Source of the DNA: Terriglobia bacterium
GTDB lineage: Bacteria > Acidobacteriota > Terriglobia > Bryobacterales > Bryobacteraceae
Length of the DNA stretch: 59,212 nt
Assembly (NCBI GenBank): GCA_021325175.1
Contig: JAJPHS010000096.1
Span: 1-59,212 of the forward strand
Reading direction: 5' to 3'
Positions 42,292 to 52,303 of this stretch are shown here, in pieces. The position numbers were made by a program, and so were the translations under genes. The notes beneath the pieces are model-generated. The model did not search any database, had not been told where the DNA came from, and worked only from the letters and a program-made list of their open reading frames with translations. How positions within the stretch are numbered: position 1 is the stretch's first letter; each line of letters opens with the position of its first letter.

Positions 42292-43152
42292 ATGCACGTA
42301 CCCGTGATGCTCGCGGAGTGCCTGGAATATCTGGGCGTGAAGCCGGATGGCGTTTATCTGGACGCCACCGCGGGTTTGGGAGGGCATACGCGAGCCATCG
42401 CCGAGCGGCTGACGTCGGGTTACGTAATCGCCTGCGATCGCGATGCGGAGTCGCTCGAGATCGCGCGAAAGAACACGGCCGATTTGGCCGCCAGGATTCG
42501 TTTTTATCACGTTTCGTTTGCGCGATTGGAAGAGATGATCGGGGCCGAAGGGCTTCCACGACTGGACGGATTGCTTGCGGATCTGGGCGTCTCGAAATAC
42601 CAGTTAACCGAAAGCGAGCGGGGATTCTCGCTGATGGCCGACGGACCTTTGGACATGCGGCTCGATCGGGCGCAGAAGGAAACGGCGGCGGATATCGTCA
42701 ATTTCACTTCGGAGAAGGAACTCGCCGGCTTGATTTATCAGTTAGGCGAGGAAAGGAGGAGCCGGAAGATTTCCAGAGCAATCGTGCGGGCGCGGCCGAT
42801 ACGCACGACGGGTCAGTTAGCCAGGCTGATCGAGTCCGCCGCGCCGCGCACGGAAAAAATTCATCCGGCGACGCGAACGTTCATGGCGTTGCGTCTGGCG
42901 GTGAATCGGGAATTAGAAGAATTGGATGCGCTGCTGGCTTCGCTGCCGCGATGGATGAAGGCGGGCGGGCGAGTGGTGATCCTGAGTTTTCACTCGCTCG
43001 AAGACCGGCGGGTGAAGCAGTCGTTTCAGGCCATGGCGCGCGCCGGGCGGGCGCGCATTCTGACGCGTCACGTGGTGCGGCCGTCAGAGGAAGAGATCGA
43101 GGGGAATCCGCCGTCGAGAAGCGCGAAGCTTCGGGCGGTGGAAATGCTTTAG
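42292..43152 (+). CDS. rsmH: 16S rRNA (cytosine1402-N4)-methyltransferase
   Basis: 286 aa. RsmH methylates N4 of C1402 in the ribosomal P site of 16S rRNA using S-adenosylmethionine. Motifs: HVPVMLAECLEYL, LDATAGLGGHTRAI (SAM binding), LLADLGVSKYQL, GPLDMRL and LSFHSLEDR, with the C-terminal NPPSRSAKLRA. It follows mraZ by 3 bases, the standard dcw order. Confidence 0.97.
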   Translation: MHVPVMLAECLEYLGVKPDGVYLDATAGLGGHTRAIAERLTSGYVIACDRDAESLEIARKNTADLAARIRFYHVSFARLEEMIGAEGLPRLDGLLADLGVSKYQLTESERGFSLMADGPLDMRLDRAQKETAADIVNFTSEKELAGLIYQLGEERRSRKISRAIVRARPIRTTGQLARLIESAAPRTEKIHPATRTFMALRLAVNRELEELDALLASLPRWMKAGGRVVILSFHSLEDRRVKQSFQAMARAGRARILTRHVVRPSEEEIEGNPPSRSAKLRAVEML

Positions 43153-43222
43153 CGAAATCGCGGGTCACCGAAAGCGGCGGCTCGCGCAGTGGAAATGAGC
43201 GGTTAACGAGTAAGGGAAAACG

Positions 43223-43696
43223 ATGGCAACATTAGCAGGCATGATGAACCGGTTCTTCGAGCGCGGCATGGAAGCCGTCTCGGAGGCTCCGCGGGGGAAG
43301 CAGAACGCGGCGCGCGTGCGGGCGTTCGCCAACGAAGATATCTATTTTTTCGTGAAGGAAATCAACAATGCCGGCGTGGTTCGCGCGGCCGATCCGCAGT
43401 CCGGCGGGGTGTGCTGGAAGATGATCGGATCGGTGGTAACGGCGGCGGTTCTGCTGGTGGGCGTGCTGCTGCCGGGGGCATACAGTTTGCTTGCCGGATA
43501 CCAGATCCAGGAGCTCAAGCAGGAGGCCCAGCGGCTTCAGAATGAGCGCGCGTCGCTGGAGGTCGAAGAGGCGCAGTTGATCTCGCCGGCGCGGATGGAG
43601 CAGTTGGCCAAGGAACAGCAGTTTATCGATCCGCCGGCGCAGAACGTGGTCTATCTGGACAACACGCGCAACGGATCGCTGGCGATGAATAAATAG
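43223..43696 (+). CDS. ftsL: FtsL-like division protein
   Basis: 157 aa. Type II membrane protein with one helix at about 67-91 and a short periplasmic coiled coil (IQELKQEAQRLQNERASLEV), as in FtsL, which bridges FtsB/FtsQ and FtsWI. The cytosolic N-terminus of about 65 residues is longer than in E. coli FtsL. Assignment relies on topology and on the rsmH-ftsL-ftsI order, since FtsL sequences are poorly conserved. Confidence 0.82.
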   Translation: MATLAGMMNRFFERGMEAVSEAPRGKQNAARVRAFANEDIYFFVKEINNAGVVRAADPQSGGVCWKMIGSVVTAAVLLVGVLLPGAYSLLAGYQIQELKQEAQRLQNERASLEVEEAQLISPARMEQLAKEQQFIDPPAQNVVYLDNTRNGSLAMNK

Positions 43697-43707
43697 GAGC
43701 GCCAGCT

Positions 43708-45801
43708 ATGGCGGAGGATCAGGCGACATTCCGGTTGCACAGGCTGCTGTGGCTGCTGCTCGGGTGGGCCGGATTGATTTTCGTCCGGCTCGTCTGGCTG
43801 CAAGTTATTCATCACGACGATCTGTTGCGGCTGGCGCAGCAGCAGCAGCAAAAGATGCAATGGATCCCGGCGCTGCGCGGCACGATTTTCGATCGCAACG
43901 GCCAGGCGCTGGCCAAAAGTTTACCGGCGGAATCGGTGTGCGTGAATCCGCAGAAAATTTCCGATCCGGCGATGGCGGCAGATCTGTTGTCGCAGGCCCT
44001 GAATCTCGACCGCGCCAAGCTTCAGGAAAAAATCGAGGATGCCAAGCTGCGCGGCAGCGGGTTTTTGTGGGTGAAGCGAAAGATCATGGAGGACGAGGCC
44101 GGCGCGCTGCGCAGCTTGAATCTTCCGTGGGTCGAGTTCCGGCCGGAGATTCGCCGTTTTTACCCGCATCACATGCTGGCGGCGCATGTGCTCGGGTCGA
44201 TGGGCATGACCGACTCGGGCGATACCGAAGAGCATGGTACGGCGGGCATCGAGGAGAGCTTCGATGAAGACCTCGCCGGGCGGCCGGGGTTGGCCCGCGT
44301 CTACACCGACGTGAAGCAGAATCCGTATGACTCGGTGGTGGCGCGGCAGCCGGAGCCGGGCGCCGATCTGACGCTGACCATCGATTCGAATCTGCAATAC
44401 GACGCGGAAAAAGCGCTCCAAGCGGCGGTGGCGAGAACCGGAGCCAAGACAGGCTCGGTTGTCGCGATGAATCCGTACACGGGCGAGATACTCGCGCTGG
44501 CGAACTATCCGGCCTACGATCCCAATCTGCCGCCGGCTCCGGGCGAGCCGGAGAACGCGCGCAGCGACCTCGCCGTGACGACACCGTTCGAGCCGGGAAG
44601 CGTCTTCAAGACGGTGACGCTTGCGGCGGCGCTGGAGACGACGAACCTGCGTCCGGATACCATCATCGATTGCGGCAACGGGGTGATCACGCTGTTCGGC
44701 CGCGTGATTCACGATACCCATCGCTATGGCGCATTGACGATGGAGCAGGTCTACGAAAAGTCGAGCAACATCGGCGCAATCCATATCGGCCTGCGCGTCG
44801 GCAACCGCACGATGTATCAATACATCAAGAAATTCGGATTCGGCGCCAGGACGGGCATCGAGCTGCCGGGCGAATCGGCGGGCGAGGTGCGGCGCGTCGA
44901 GAACTGGACCCCGAGCTCGATTGGCTCGGTGGCGATGGGTCATGAAGTGAGCACGACCTCGGTGCAGCTTGCGGTGATGGCTGCGGCAATCGCCAATGGC
45001 GGATTGAAAGTGAAGCCGCAGATTGTGATGGCGCGGCATCAGCCGGGGGAATCGGAGGAAAAATTCGCGCCGGAAAAACCGAAGCGGATTTTGCAGCCGG
45101 AGACAGCCATCACCATGCGGCAATTGATGGAAGGCGTGGTGCTTCGGGGAACAGGACGGGTGTTTGCGACGCTGAAGGGCTATACGTCGGGCGGAAAAAC
45201 CGGATCAGCGCAGGTCTATGACCTGAAGGCGCACGCTTACACGCACAAATACAACGCGAGCTTTATCGGGTTCGCGCCGGTGGTGAATCCGCAAATCGTG
45301 ATCGCCGTGACGCTGAACGACACCGCCATCGGCTCGGCGGGTTTCGGCGGACCGGCGGCCGCGCCCGTGTTCCGCGAGGTGGCGATGACCGGTCTGCGGA
45401 TTCTGGATGTGCCGAAGGATTTGCCGGACAATTTGAAACCGGCCAGCGCAAAACCTTCTGACTATAACGATCTTGCGATTGCCGGTCTGGGAGATGCTCC
45501 CGACGCGCGATCGAGCGAAGTTGTATCCTCCGTCACTCAATCGCCGCCGGCCTCGGAGGGCGCTTTATCCAAAGCGCCGGATGAGAGCCGGCGGCAATTT
45601 TTTTCGGCGGCGGTAGTGGGCCCGAAAGTACCGGATTTTCACGGAATGACGCTGCGCGCAGTGCTGGAGGAGTCTTCCGCCAGGGGGATGCCGGTGGAAA
45701 CGGTCGGGACGCCAGATGCCGGCCTGGTCCGGAATCAGGACCCGCCGGCGGGAACGATTTTGCCAGCCGGTGAAAGGATTCGATTAGAATTCGCAAAGTA
45801 G
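43708..45801 (+). CDS. ftsI: Septal transpeptidase FtsI (PBP3) with PASTA domain
   Basis: 697 aa. One N-terminal transmembrane helix (about 12-32) leads to a dimerisation domain and the transpeptidase domain. The nucleophile is Ser298 in EPGSVFK (SxxK, Lys301); SSN follows in EKSSNIG and KTG in GGKTGSAQV. A single PASTA domain ends the protein (about 641-697). It cross-links septal peptidoglycan in the periplasm. AGGAG lies 9 bases before the ATG. The PASTA tail is more common in Gram-positive PBPs but occurs in other phyla. Confidence 0.96.
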   Translation: MAEDQATFRLHRLLWLLLGWAGLIFVRLVWLQVIHHDDLLRLAQQQQQKMQWIPALRGTIFDRNGQALAKSLPAESVCVNPQKISDPAMAADLLSQALNLDRAKLQEKIEDAKLRGSGFLWVKRKIMEDEAGALRSLNLPWVEFRPEIRRFYPHHMLAAHVLGSMGMTDSGDTEEHGTAGIEESFDEDLAGRPGLARVYTDVKQNPYDSVVARQPEPGADLTLTIDSNLQYDAEKALQAAVARTGAKTGSVVAMNPYTGEILALANYPAYDPNLPPAPGEPENARSDLAVTTPFEPGSVFKTVTLAAALETTNLRPDTIIDCGNGVITLFGRVIHDTHRYGALTMEQVYEKSSNIGAIHIGLRVGNRTMYQYIKKFGFGARTGIELPGESAGEVRRVENWTPSSIGSVAMGHEVSTTSVQLAVMAAAIANGGLKVKPQIVMARHQPGESEEKFAPEKPKRILQPETAITMRQLMEGVVLRGTGRVFATLKGYTSGGKTGSAQVYDLKAHAYTHKYNASFIGFAPVVNPQIVIAVTLNDTAIGSAGFGGPAAAPVFREVAMTGLRILDVPKDLPDNLKPASAKPSDYNDLAIAGLGDAPDARSSEVVSSVTQSPPASEGALSKAPDESRRQFFSAAVVGPKVPDFHGMTLRAVLEESSARGMPVETVGTPDAGLVRNQDPPAGTILPAGERIRLEFAK

Positions 45802-45803
45802 GT

Positions 45804-45856
45804 GGGTAGTGGGAACTGGGCGCCGGGCCAATCGCCGGATCCAGTTCCCAATACCC
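45804..45856 (+). promoter_or_regulatory. 16-bp near-perfect stem-loop filling the ftsI-murE gap
   Basis: GGGTAGTGGGAACTGG (45804-45819) pairs with CCAGTTCCCAATACCC (45841-45856) with one G-A mismatch and a 21-base loop containing CCGG repeats that can pair again. The 3' arm ends at the base before the murE ATG, and no Shine-Dalgarno sequence is present. It may be an attenuator, a translational switch or a mobile palindromic repeat. Confidence 0.8.
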
Positions 45857-47332
45857 ATGACCATTGGCCAGGTGCTGAACGGCGTGAAGCTGGCGGCCGA
45901 GCTCGCGCCGGGGCTGGCTCAGAAGACCGTTGGCGGGCTCGAATATGATTCGCGCCGCGTGGGGAAGGATTTTTTGTTCTTTGCGTTTCCAGGATCACGC
46001 GTGGATGGGGCGCGCTTCGCCGCCGATGCGCTGCGGCGCGGCGCGGCCGCGGTGGTGAGCGAGCTTCCGCGGCCGGACGATTTCGCGGGCGCCTGGATTC
46101 AGGTGGACCACGGACGCCAGGCGCTCGCGCGGGCCGCACTCAATTTTTACGAGCACCCGGACCGGCGCGTCGCGTTCACCGGCGTTACTGGAACGAACGG
46201 CAAGACCACCACATCTTACCTGATAGACGCGATTCTGCGCCAAGCGGGATTCGTAACGGGATTGATCGGCACCATCGAGTACCGGATAGCGGGCGAAGCG
46301 CGGCCGGCGCCGAATACGACCCCGGAGTCGCTGGACGTGATCCGGATGGCTTCAGAGCTCGAAACGCGAGGCGGCCGTCAATTTATAATGGAAGTTTCCT
46401 CGCACGCGCTGGCGCTGGGAAGGGTTTTCGGCATTCAATTTCACACCGCGGTTTTCACCAATCTCACTCGCGATCATCTGGATTTCCATCGCTCGATGGA
46501 AGAGTATGCAGCGGCAAAGCGCTTGTTGTTTTCCCCCGTTGGATCGCCGCCGCCCCAATGGGCCGTGCTCAACGCCGATGATGCCGCCAGCCGCGGCATG
46601 ACCGGAGCGGCCAAGACGCTGTGGTATGGAGCCGAATCCCAGATCCGGGCCGAAGGCGTTCGCGGCGATTTTTCCGGATTGCACTTCGAGCTGGTGTTTG
46701 AAGGCGCGCGGCAGTCGATCGAATCGCGGCTGAACGGCCGCATCAACGTGATGAACATTCTGGCGGCGGCCGGAGCGGCGTTGAGTTACGGGCTGAATCT
46801 GGAAACGATCGCCAAGGGCGTGGCGGCGTGCCGCGCCGTGCCCGGCCGGTTTGAAACCATTGACGAGGGCCAGCCCTTTGGGGTGGTGGTCGATTACGCG
46901 CACACCGATGACGCGCTGCGCAATGTGATTCAAGTCGCGCGCGAGCTGGCGCGCGGCCGCGTAATTACGCTGTTCGGCTGCGGCGGGGATCGCGACCGGT
47001 CGAAGCGTCCGTTGATGGGCATGGCGGCGGCGGAGCTGAGCGATTTTGTGGTGCTGACTTCGGACAATCCGCGATCGGAGGATCCCTTGGATATCATGAA
47101 CGACGCCATGGTCGGCATCCGCCGCTACGATACCCCCCATGTGGCCGAGCCGGATCGCGAAAAGGCGATTCGCATTGCCATCGGCGAAGCCAAGCCGGGC
47201 GACGTCGTGCTGCTGGCGGGCAAAGGTCATGAGACCTATCAGGTCTTGAAGGATCGGACCATTCACTTTGATGACCGGGAAACCGCGCGCGCGGTCTTAA
47301 GGGAGTTAGACGGGAGCGGGAAGTCGGAATGA
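45857..47332 (+). CDS. murE: UDP-MurNAc-L-Ala-D-Glu:meso-DAP ligase
   Basis: 491 aa. MurE adds the third amino acid to the peptidoglycan precursor. Visible are the N-terminal domain (VGGLEYDSRRV), the ATP loop GVTGTNGKTTT, TPESLDV, EVSSHAL and, in the C-terminal domain, SDNPRSEDP. The DNPR motif identifies a meso-diaminopimelate-adding enzyme. The ATG at 45857 directly follows the hairpin and fits the family N-terminus; an in-frame GTG at 45809 would encode the hairpin. Overlaps murF by 4 bases. Confidence 0.96.
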   Translation: MTIGQVLNGVKLAAELAPGLAQKTVGGLEYDSRRVGKDFLFFAFPGSRVDGARFAADALRRGAAAVVSELPRPDDFAGAWIQVDHGRQALARAALNFYEHPDRRVAFTGVTGTNGKTTTSYLIDAILRQAGFVTGLIGTIEYRIAGEARPAPNTTPESLDVIRMASELETRGGRQFIMEVSSHALALGRVFGIQFHTAVFTNLTRDHLDFHRSMEEYAAAKRLLFSPVGSPPPQWAVLNADDAASRGMTGAAKTLWYGAESQIRAEGVRGDFSGLHFELVFEGARQSIESRLNGRINVMNILAAAGAALSYGLNLETIAKGVAACRAVPGRFETIDEGQPFGVVVDYAHTDDALRNVIQVARELARGRVITLFGCGGDRDRSKRPLMGMAAAELSDFVVLTSDNPRSEDPLDIMNDAMVGIRRYDTPHVAEPDREKAIRIAIGEAKPGDVVLLAGKGHETYQVLKDRTIHFDDRETARAVLRELDGSGKSE

Positions 47333-48669
47333 AGTTGCCGCTGCGGACGGTGGCGGAAATTTTGGGGTTGAGCAGCGATTCCGGCGCGATGGTGACGGGA
47401 TGGAGCGTCGATTCGCGAACGATCGGGCGCGGGGATCTGTTTTTCGCGCTGCGCGGGCCCAATCACGACGGCCATCATTTCATCTCCGCCGCGTTCGAAA
47501 AAGGCGCCGTCGCCGTGGTGGCCGAATCGGGCGAAGGAGTTCTTCGCGTGGCGGATTCGTTGCGCGCGCTGCAAACGCTCGCCGCGCGCGCGCGGCGGGT
47601 GTGGGGCGGCGAAATCGTCGCGGTGACGGGAAGCGCCGGAAAAACCACAACCAAGGACGTGATCGCGGCGCTGCTGGCGGAGTGCGTCCCCACCGCCAGG
47701 AGCGAGGGCAATTTGAACAACCACGTCGGGCTTCCGCTATCGCTGCTGCGAATGGAGGAGACCGCGCGCGTGGGCGTAGTCGAGATCGGGATGAATCACG
47801 CCGGCGAGATTCGCGATCTGGCGGCGATCGCCCGGCCGAACGTGGGGGTGGTGACCAACGTCGGCTACGCGCATATCGAGTTTTTCGATTCTATCGAAGC
47901 AATCGCGGCCGCCAAGCGCGAGCTGATCGAAGCGCTTCCGGCCGAAGGCGTGGCGGTGTTGAATGCCGACGATCCCCGCGTGGCGCAATTTACGCACCCC
48001 GGAAGGACAATTTTTTACGGACAATCGCCCGCGGCGGAGGTTCGCGCCGAAGATGTGAATTTTTCGTTGCAGGGCGTGACCTTCCGCGTTGGCGCGGCGA
48101 ATTTTTCAAGCACTCTGACCGGCCGGCACAACCTTTCAAACATTCTGGCCGGGATCGCGGTGGCGGGAGTCTACGGAATCCGGCCGGAGTCGCTGGCCGG
48201 AGCGGTTCGGAAACTCCTTCCCGGAAAAATGCGGGGGGAACGCTTCCATCATCGGGGTGTTTTGGTGTATAACGATTGCTACAACTCTAATCCGGACGCG
48301 GTTCGCGCCATGCTGGATGTTCTTTGCGACACGCCGGCGCGGCGCAGGATCGCTGTTTTGGGAGAGATGCTCGAACTTGGCCGCTGGGCCGAGCCTCTGC
48401 ATCGCGACGTCGGGAAGTTCGCCGCGGAGCGGGGGATTGATGTGCTCGTTGGAATACGCGGCGCGGCCTGTTGCACGCTGGACGCAGCCACGCGTGCAGG
48501 CCTTCGGGCCGACGCCGCGTCTTTTTTCGAGAATCCCGAGGAGGCCGGGCGCTTCGTGAGAAAAATCGCCGGGCCCGGCGACGCGATCCTGTTTAAGGGC
48601 TCGCGCGGGGTACGCGTCGAAAAGGCGCTTGAGGAATTTCTCGCCTCCGGGGCGGAAGGCGGCTTCTGA
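47329..48669 (+). CDS. murF: UDP-MurNAc-tripeptide--D-Ala-D-Ala ligase
   Basis: 446 aa. MurF completes the pentapeptide by adding D-Ala-D-Ala. ATP loop VTGSAGKTTTKD, the ligand-binding EGNLNNHVGLPLSLL, EIGMNHAGEI and YNDCYNSNPDAV in the Mur ligase C-terminal domain are present. The ATG overlaps the murE stop by 4 bases. mraY follows after 3 bases. Confidence 0.96.
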   Translation: MKLPLRTVAEILGLSSDSGAMVTGWSVDSRTIGRGDLFFALRGPNHDGHHFISAAFEKGAVAVVAESGEGVLRVADSLRALQTLAARARRVWGGEIVAVTGSAGKTTTKDVIAALLAECVPTARSEGNLNNHVGLPLSLLRMEETARVGVVEIGMNHAGEIRDLAAIARPNVGVVTNVGYAHIEFFDSIEAIAAAKRELIEALPAEGVAVLNADDPRVAQFTHPGRTIFYGQSPAAEVRAEDVNFSLQGVTFRVGAANFSSTLTGRHNLSNILAGIAVAGVYGIRPESLAGAVRKLLPGKMRGERFHHRGVLVYNDCYNSNPDAVRAMLDVLCDTPARRRIAVLGEMLELGRWAEPLHRDVGKFAAERGIDVLVGIRGAACCTLDAATRAGLRADAASFFENPEEAGRFVRKIAGPGDAILFKGSRGVRVEKALEEFLASGAEGGF

Positions 48670-48672
48670 GCC

Positions 48673-49806
48673 ATGCTGTACTGGCTGTTTTATGAAAAGC
48701 TCTTCCATCTCTACTCGCCTTTCCGCGTTTTTCAATACGCGACGTTTCGCACCGGCGTCGCCAGCATCGCGGCGCTGCTGCTTTCGATTCTGCTCGGCCC
48801 CTGGCTCATCCGCCGCTTGCGTGAATTTCAAATCGGGCAGTACATCCGCGAGGACGGGCCGAAATCGCATCAGAAGAAAGCCGGCACGCCGACCATGGGC
48901 GGCCTTTTGATCTGCGTTTCGACCCTCACGCCCACGCTGCTGCTCGCGCATCTGACCACTCCGGCGGTGTGGGTGGCGATGCTTGGCATGGTGAGTTTCG
49001 GCCTGATCGGATTCTGGGACGATTACCTCAAAATCGTGCACAAGCGAAACTTGGGATTGACGGCGCGGCAGAAGCTCGCGCTCGAATTCATCGCCTCGCT
49101 GCTGGTCGGAGTATCGCTGCTCGCCATGGCTGCGCACGGCCATTACTCGACCAATATGAACGTGCCGTTTTTTAAGTATTTCAGTCCGGATTTGCTGATT
49201 CACGCGCTGCTCAGGAATTTCTGGACGTATCCGCTGGCCTTCGTGCCGTTTTTCGCATTCGTGATTCTGGTGCTGATGGGCTCATCCAACGCGGTGAACC
49301 TGACCGACGGCCTGGACGGGCTGGCCATCGGCTTAATGATTATCGCGGCGGGAGCGATGACCGTGCTCTCCTATTTAAGCGGCCACGCCGAGTTCGCGCG
49401 CTACCTGGAGTTGTCGAGCACGCCCGGCGCCTCCGAGCTGACGATCTTTTGCGGATCGCTCACCGGAGCCTCTCTCGGTTTTCTGTGGTATAACGCGCAT
49501 CCGGCGGAGATTTTCATGGGCGATGTCGGATCCTTCGCGCTGGGCGGAAGCCTCGGCGTGGTCGCCGTGCTGCTGAAGCAGGAGATTTTGCTGCTGTTCA
49601 TCGGCGGCGTGTTCGTCATCGAGGCGCTCTCGGTGATTTTGCAGGTATCGAGCTACAAACTTCGCGGCAAGCGGATCTTCAAAATGGCCCCCGTGCATCA
49701 CCATTTCGAGGCCCTCGGATGGCAGGAATCGAAAGTCATCACGCGCTTCTGGATCGCCGGCCTGATTCTGGCGCTGTTCGCGCTGACGACGCTGAAACTG
49801 CGATGA
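48673..49806 (+). CDS. mraY: Phospho-N-acetylmuramoyl-pentapeptide transferase
   Basis: 377 aa, polytopic membrane protein with about ten helices. MraY transfers phospho-MurNAc-pentapeptide to undecaprenyl phosphate, giving lipid I, on the cytosolic face. Signatures: [37 protein letters not shown] and the PVHHHFE triple His. Its stop overlaps the murD ATG (ATGA). Confidence 0.97.
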   Translation: MLYWLFYEKLFHLYSPFRVFQYATFRTGVASIAALLLSILLGPWLIRRLREFQIGQYIREDGPKSHQKKAGTPTMGGLLICVSTLTPTLLLAHLTTPAVWVAMLGMVSFGLIGFWDDYLKIVHKRNLGLTARQKLALEFIASLLVGVSLLAMAAHGHYSTNMNVPFFKYFSPDLLIHALLRNFWTYPLAFVPFFAFVILVLMGSSNAVNLTDGLDGLAIGLMIIAAGAMTVLSYLSGHAEFARYLELSSTPGASELTIFCGSLTGASLGFLWYNAHPAEIFMGDVGSFALGGSLGVVAVLLKQEILLLFIGGVFVIEALSVILQVSSYKLRGKRIFKMAPVHHHFEALGWQESKVITRFWIAGLILALFALTTLKLR

Positions 49807-51092
49807 AGCTGGACGGCGCGACAGTGGTGGTACTCGGCATGGCGCGAAGCGGCCTCGCCGCAGCCGAACTTTTATCGGAACAAGGCGCGAAGGTGCGGCG
49901 CGTGGACCAGAAGCCGGGCGACGGCGTTTTGCCGCAGGTGGACGAATCCTTTCGCGGCGCCGATCTCATTGTGCTGTCGCCGGGCGTGCCCGCCGATGTG
50001 GATGTCGCCGCGCGGGCGCGGGATCGCGGCGTGCGCGTCATCGGCGACCTGGAATTGGCGAGCTGGTTCCTACGGGGCGAGATTATCGGGATCACCGGAT
50101 CAAATGGAAAGACCACGACAACCGCGCTGACCGGACACATCCTCAAAGCGAGCGGGATCGCGGCGCAGGTGGGTGGAAATATCGGAACGCCGCCGTGCTC
50201 GATGGTGAAAAGCTCGCGCGCCGGGCAGTGGAACGTGCTGGAGCTATCGAGCTTTCAGCTTGAGACAACCGAAACATTTCGAGCTAAAATTGGTTCGGCG
50301 CTCAACTTGACCCCGGACCATCTCGACCGCCACTATACCTTCGAAAACTATGCCGAAATGAAGGCGCGGCTGTTCACTCACCAGCGCGAAGGCGATTTCG
50401 CGGTGTTGAATGCCGATGATCCGGTTTGCCGGTCCTATGCCTGGCGCGGGGCGGGGAAGCCGGTCTGGTTCAGCGCGATCGGGACCGTTTCGCCGGGAGC
50501 GTTTCTCGACCGGGATTCGATCCTGCTGGACGGCGCGCCGTTAATGAAGACCGGTGAAATTCCTCTGCGCGGGATGCATAACGTCGAAAACGTGATGGCC
50601 GCGGCGGCGATGGCCCGGCTCGCCGGAGCCTCCCACGATCAGATCCGCGCCGCGGTGATGACTTTTCCCGGCGTCGAGCACCGGCTTGAATTCGTGCGCG
50701 AGCTGGACGGCGTCCACTGGTACAACGATTCGAAAGCGACCAACGTCGACGCGACGCTCAAGGCCGTCGCCGCTTTCGAAGGCGGCTTGTGGATCATCCT
50801 CGGCGGCAAGGACAAGAACAGCGATTACGCGCCGCTGGCCGCCGCCCTCGCATCGAAAGCGCGCGCGGCTCTGTTGATCGGCGCGGCGGCGGAAAAAATC
50901 AAGGCGCAGTTGCACGGCGCGGTCCCCCTGATCGAGAGCAAAACCATCGCGGGCGCGATCGGGTACGCGCGCGCCCAGGCGCGGCCAGGCGATACGGTTC
51001 TGCTCGCGCCGGCCTGCGCCAGCTTCGATCAATTCGAAAATTACGAGCACCGCGGACGCGTTTTCAAACAACTCGTCAGGGAACTGGCATGA
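49803..51092 (+). CDS. murD: UDP-MurNAc-L-Ala--D-Glu ligase
   Basis: 429 aa. MurD adds D-glutamate. N-terminal Rossmann domain ([17 protein letters not shown]), ATP loop [25 protein letters not shown], and C-terminal [14 protein letters not shown] with GGKDKNSDY are present. ATG 49803 overlaps the mraY stop; open frame upstream belongs to mraY. Its stop overlaps the ftsW ATG in the same way. Confidence 0.96.
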   Translation: MKLDGATVVVLGMARSGLAAAELLSEQGAKVRRVDQKPGDGVLPQVDESFRGADLIVLSPGVPADVDVAARARDRGVRVIGDLELASWFLRGEIIGITGSNGKTTTTALTGHILKASGIAAQVGGNIGTPPCSMVKSSRAGQWNVLELSSFQLETTETFRAKIGSALNLTPDHLDRHYTFENYAEMKARLFTHQREGDFAVLNADDPVCRSYAWRGAGKPVWFSAIGTVSPGAFLDRDSILLDGAPLMKTGEIPLRGMHNVENVMAAAAMARLAGASHDQIRAAVMTFPGVEHRLEFVRELDGVHWYNDSKATNVDATLKAVAAFEGGLWIILGGKDKNSDYAPLAAALASKARAALLIGAAAEKIKAQLHGAVPLIESKTIAGAIGYARAQARPGDTVLLAPACASFDQFENYEHRGRVFKQLVRELA

Positions 51093-52231
51093 AGACGATC
51101 AAGACCGACTGGATCCTGTTTCTCACGATTCTCGCCATGGTCGGCTTCGGGATGGTGATGCTGTACAGCGCCTCCAGCGCCGTCGCCGAGCTGCGCTATC
51201 ACGTGCCGCCCTACCACTTCGTCGTGCGCCAGTTGCTGTGGGCCGTGGGATCATTCCTGGTATTGATGTATTTCAAGCGCCGCGACTACCGGACTTTCAA
51301 CACACCCGCGTGGGCGTTTTCCGGATTGGGAATCGTCCTGGGATTGCTGGTCATCGTCTGGTTCGCCGACCCGCGCGCGCATCGCTGGTTTCAGGTGAAA
51401 GGCCTCGGCTCGGTCCAGCCGTCCGAGTTCGCCAAACCGGCGTTGATTCTTTTTCTCGCTTACTTCATCGCCCGGCGCGCCAAATCGATTAATCAGCGGC
51501 ACGCGTTGTTACAGGTCTTCGTCGCGGTGGCGATGCTGGCGGTGCTGGTGGTCGTCGCGGATTTGGGCACCGCGCTGGTTCCGGTGATTACGGCGGTCAT
51601 TATGCTTTGGGTCGCCGGACTGGAGCGCCGGTACATGCTGGGGGTCGGAGCGGCGGCGGTGTTGCTGGTGATGGTGGCGATCGGCTCCCGCGGCTATCGC
51701 GTCGGCCGCATCATTTCTTATTTCGATCCCGATTATTCGAAGATTGAGACCATCGATACGCATCATTGGGTCCGCAACTACGTCCAGCGATCCACCAGCG
51801 TGCGCGACGCGAGCTATCAGCCGCGGCAGTCGAAGATCGCCGTCGGCGCCGGCGGCGTGCTCGGGGTCGGGCTGATGCAGGGCAAGCAGAAATTGATGTT
51901 CCTGCCGGACGCGCACACCGATTTTATTTACGCCACGGTCGCCGAGGAGCTGGGATTGTGGGGCGCAACCGCCGTGCTTGCCGGATTCCTGGTGATCCTG
52001 TGGCGCGGAGCGCGTCTGTTCGTTCGCGCCAGCGACGAATTCGGCAAATATCTGGCGCTCGGCGTGACCGTTGCCATCGTCGTGCAGGCGATGATCAATA
52101 TCAGCGTCGTGCTGGACATGGCGCCCACCAAGGGCTTCCCGCTGCCGATGATCAGCTTCGGCGGCAGTTCGTTATTAAGCACGCTGTTGTGCCTGGGGAT
52201 GCTGCTGAGCGTCAGCGATCATGAGGGATGA
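51089..52231 (+). CDS. ftsW: SEDS-family septal glycosyltransferase FtsW
   Basis: 380 aa, about ten transmembrane helices. FtsW polymerises glycan strands from lipid II, in a pair with FtsI. SEDS signatures are present: SVQPSEFAKPALILF, the large loop with DPDYSK, VAEELGLWGA, and TKGFPLPMISFGGSS. Named FtsW, not RodA, because of the position between murD and murG. A 72-base gap separates it from murG; it holds no gene. Confidence 0.95.
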   Translation: MKTIKTDWILFLTILAMVGFGMVMLYSASSAVAELRYHVPPYHFVVRQLLWAVGSFLVLMYFKRRDYRTFNTPAWAFSGLGIVLGLLVIVWFADPRAHRWFQVKGLGSVQPSEFAKPALILFLAYFIARRAKSINQRHALLQVFVAVAMLAVLVVVADLGTALVPVITAVIMLWVAGLERRYMLGVGAAAVLLVMVAIGSRGYRVGRIISYFDPDYSKIETIDTHHWVRNYVQRSTSVRDASYQPRQSKIAVGAGGVLGVGLMQGKQKLMFLPDAHTDFIYATVAEELGLWGATAVLAGFLVILWRGARLFVRASDEFGKYLALGVTVAIVVQAMINISVVLDMAPTKGFPLPMISFGGSSLLSTLLCLGMLLSVSDHEG

Positions 52232-52303
52232 AACAGCTTGATGGGCGGCGCCTCGAACACTTCTCGAATCCGGCGGAGCGCGCGATTGTGCGGGATCTGA
52301 AGT

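Noticed and set aside
43836-43852. CAG-rich run encoding a glutamine stretch in ftsI considered as a variable microsatellite
   Set aside because: It is only about five codons long and lies in a helix after the membrane segment; no evidence of variability.
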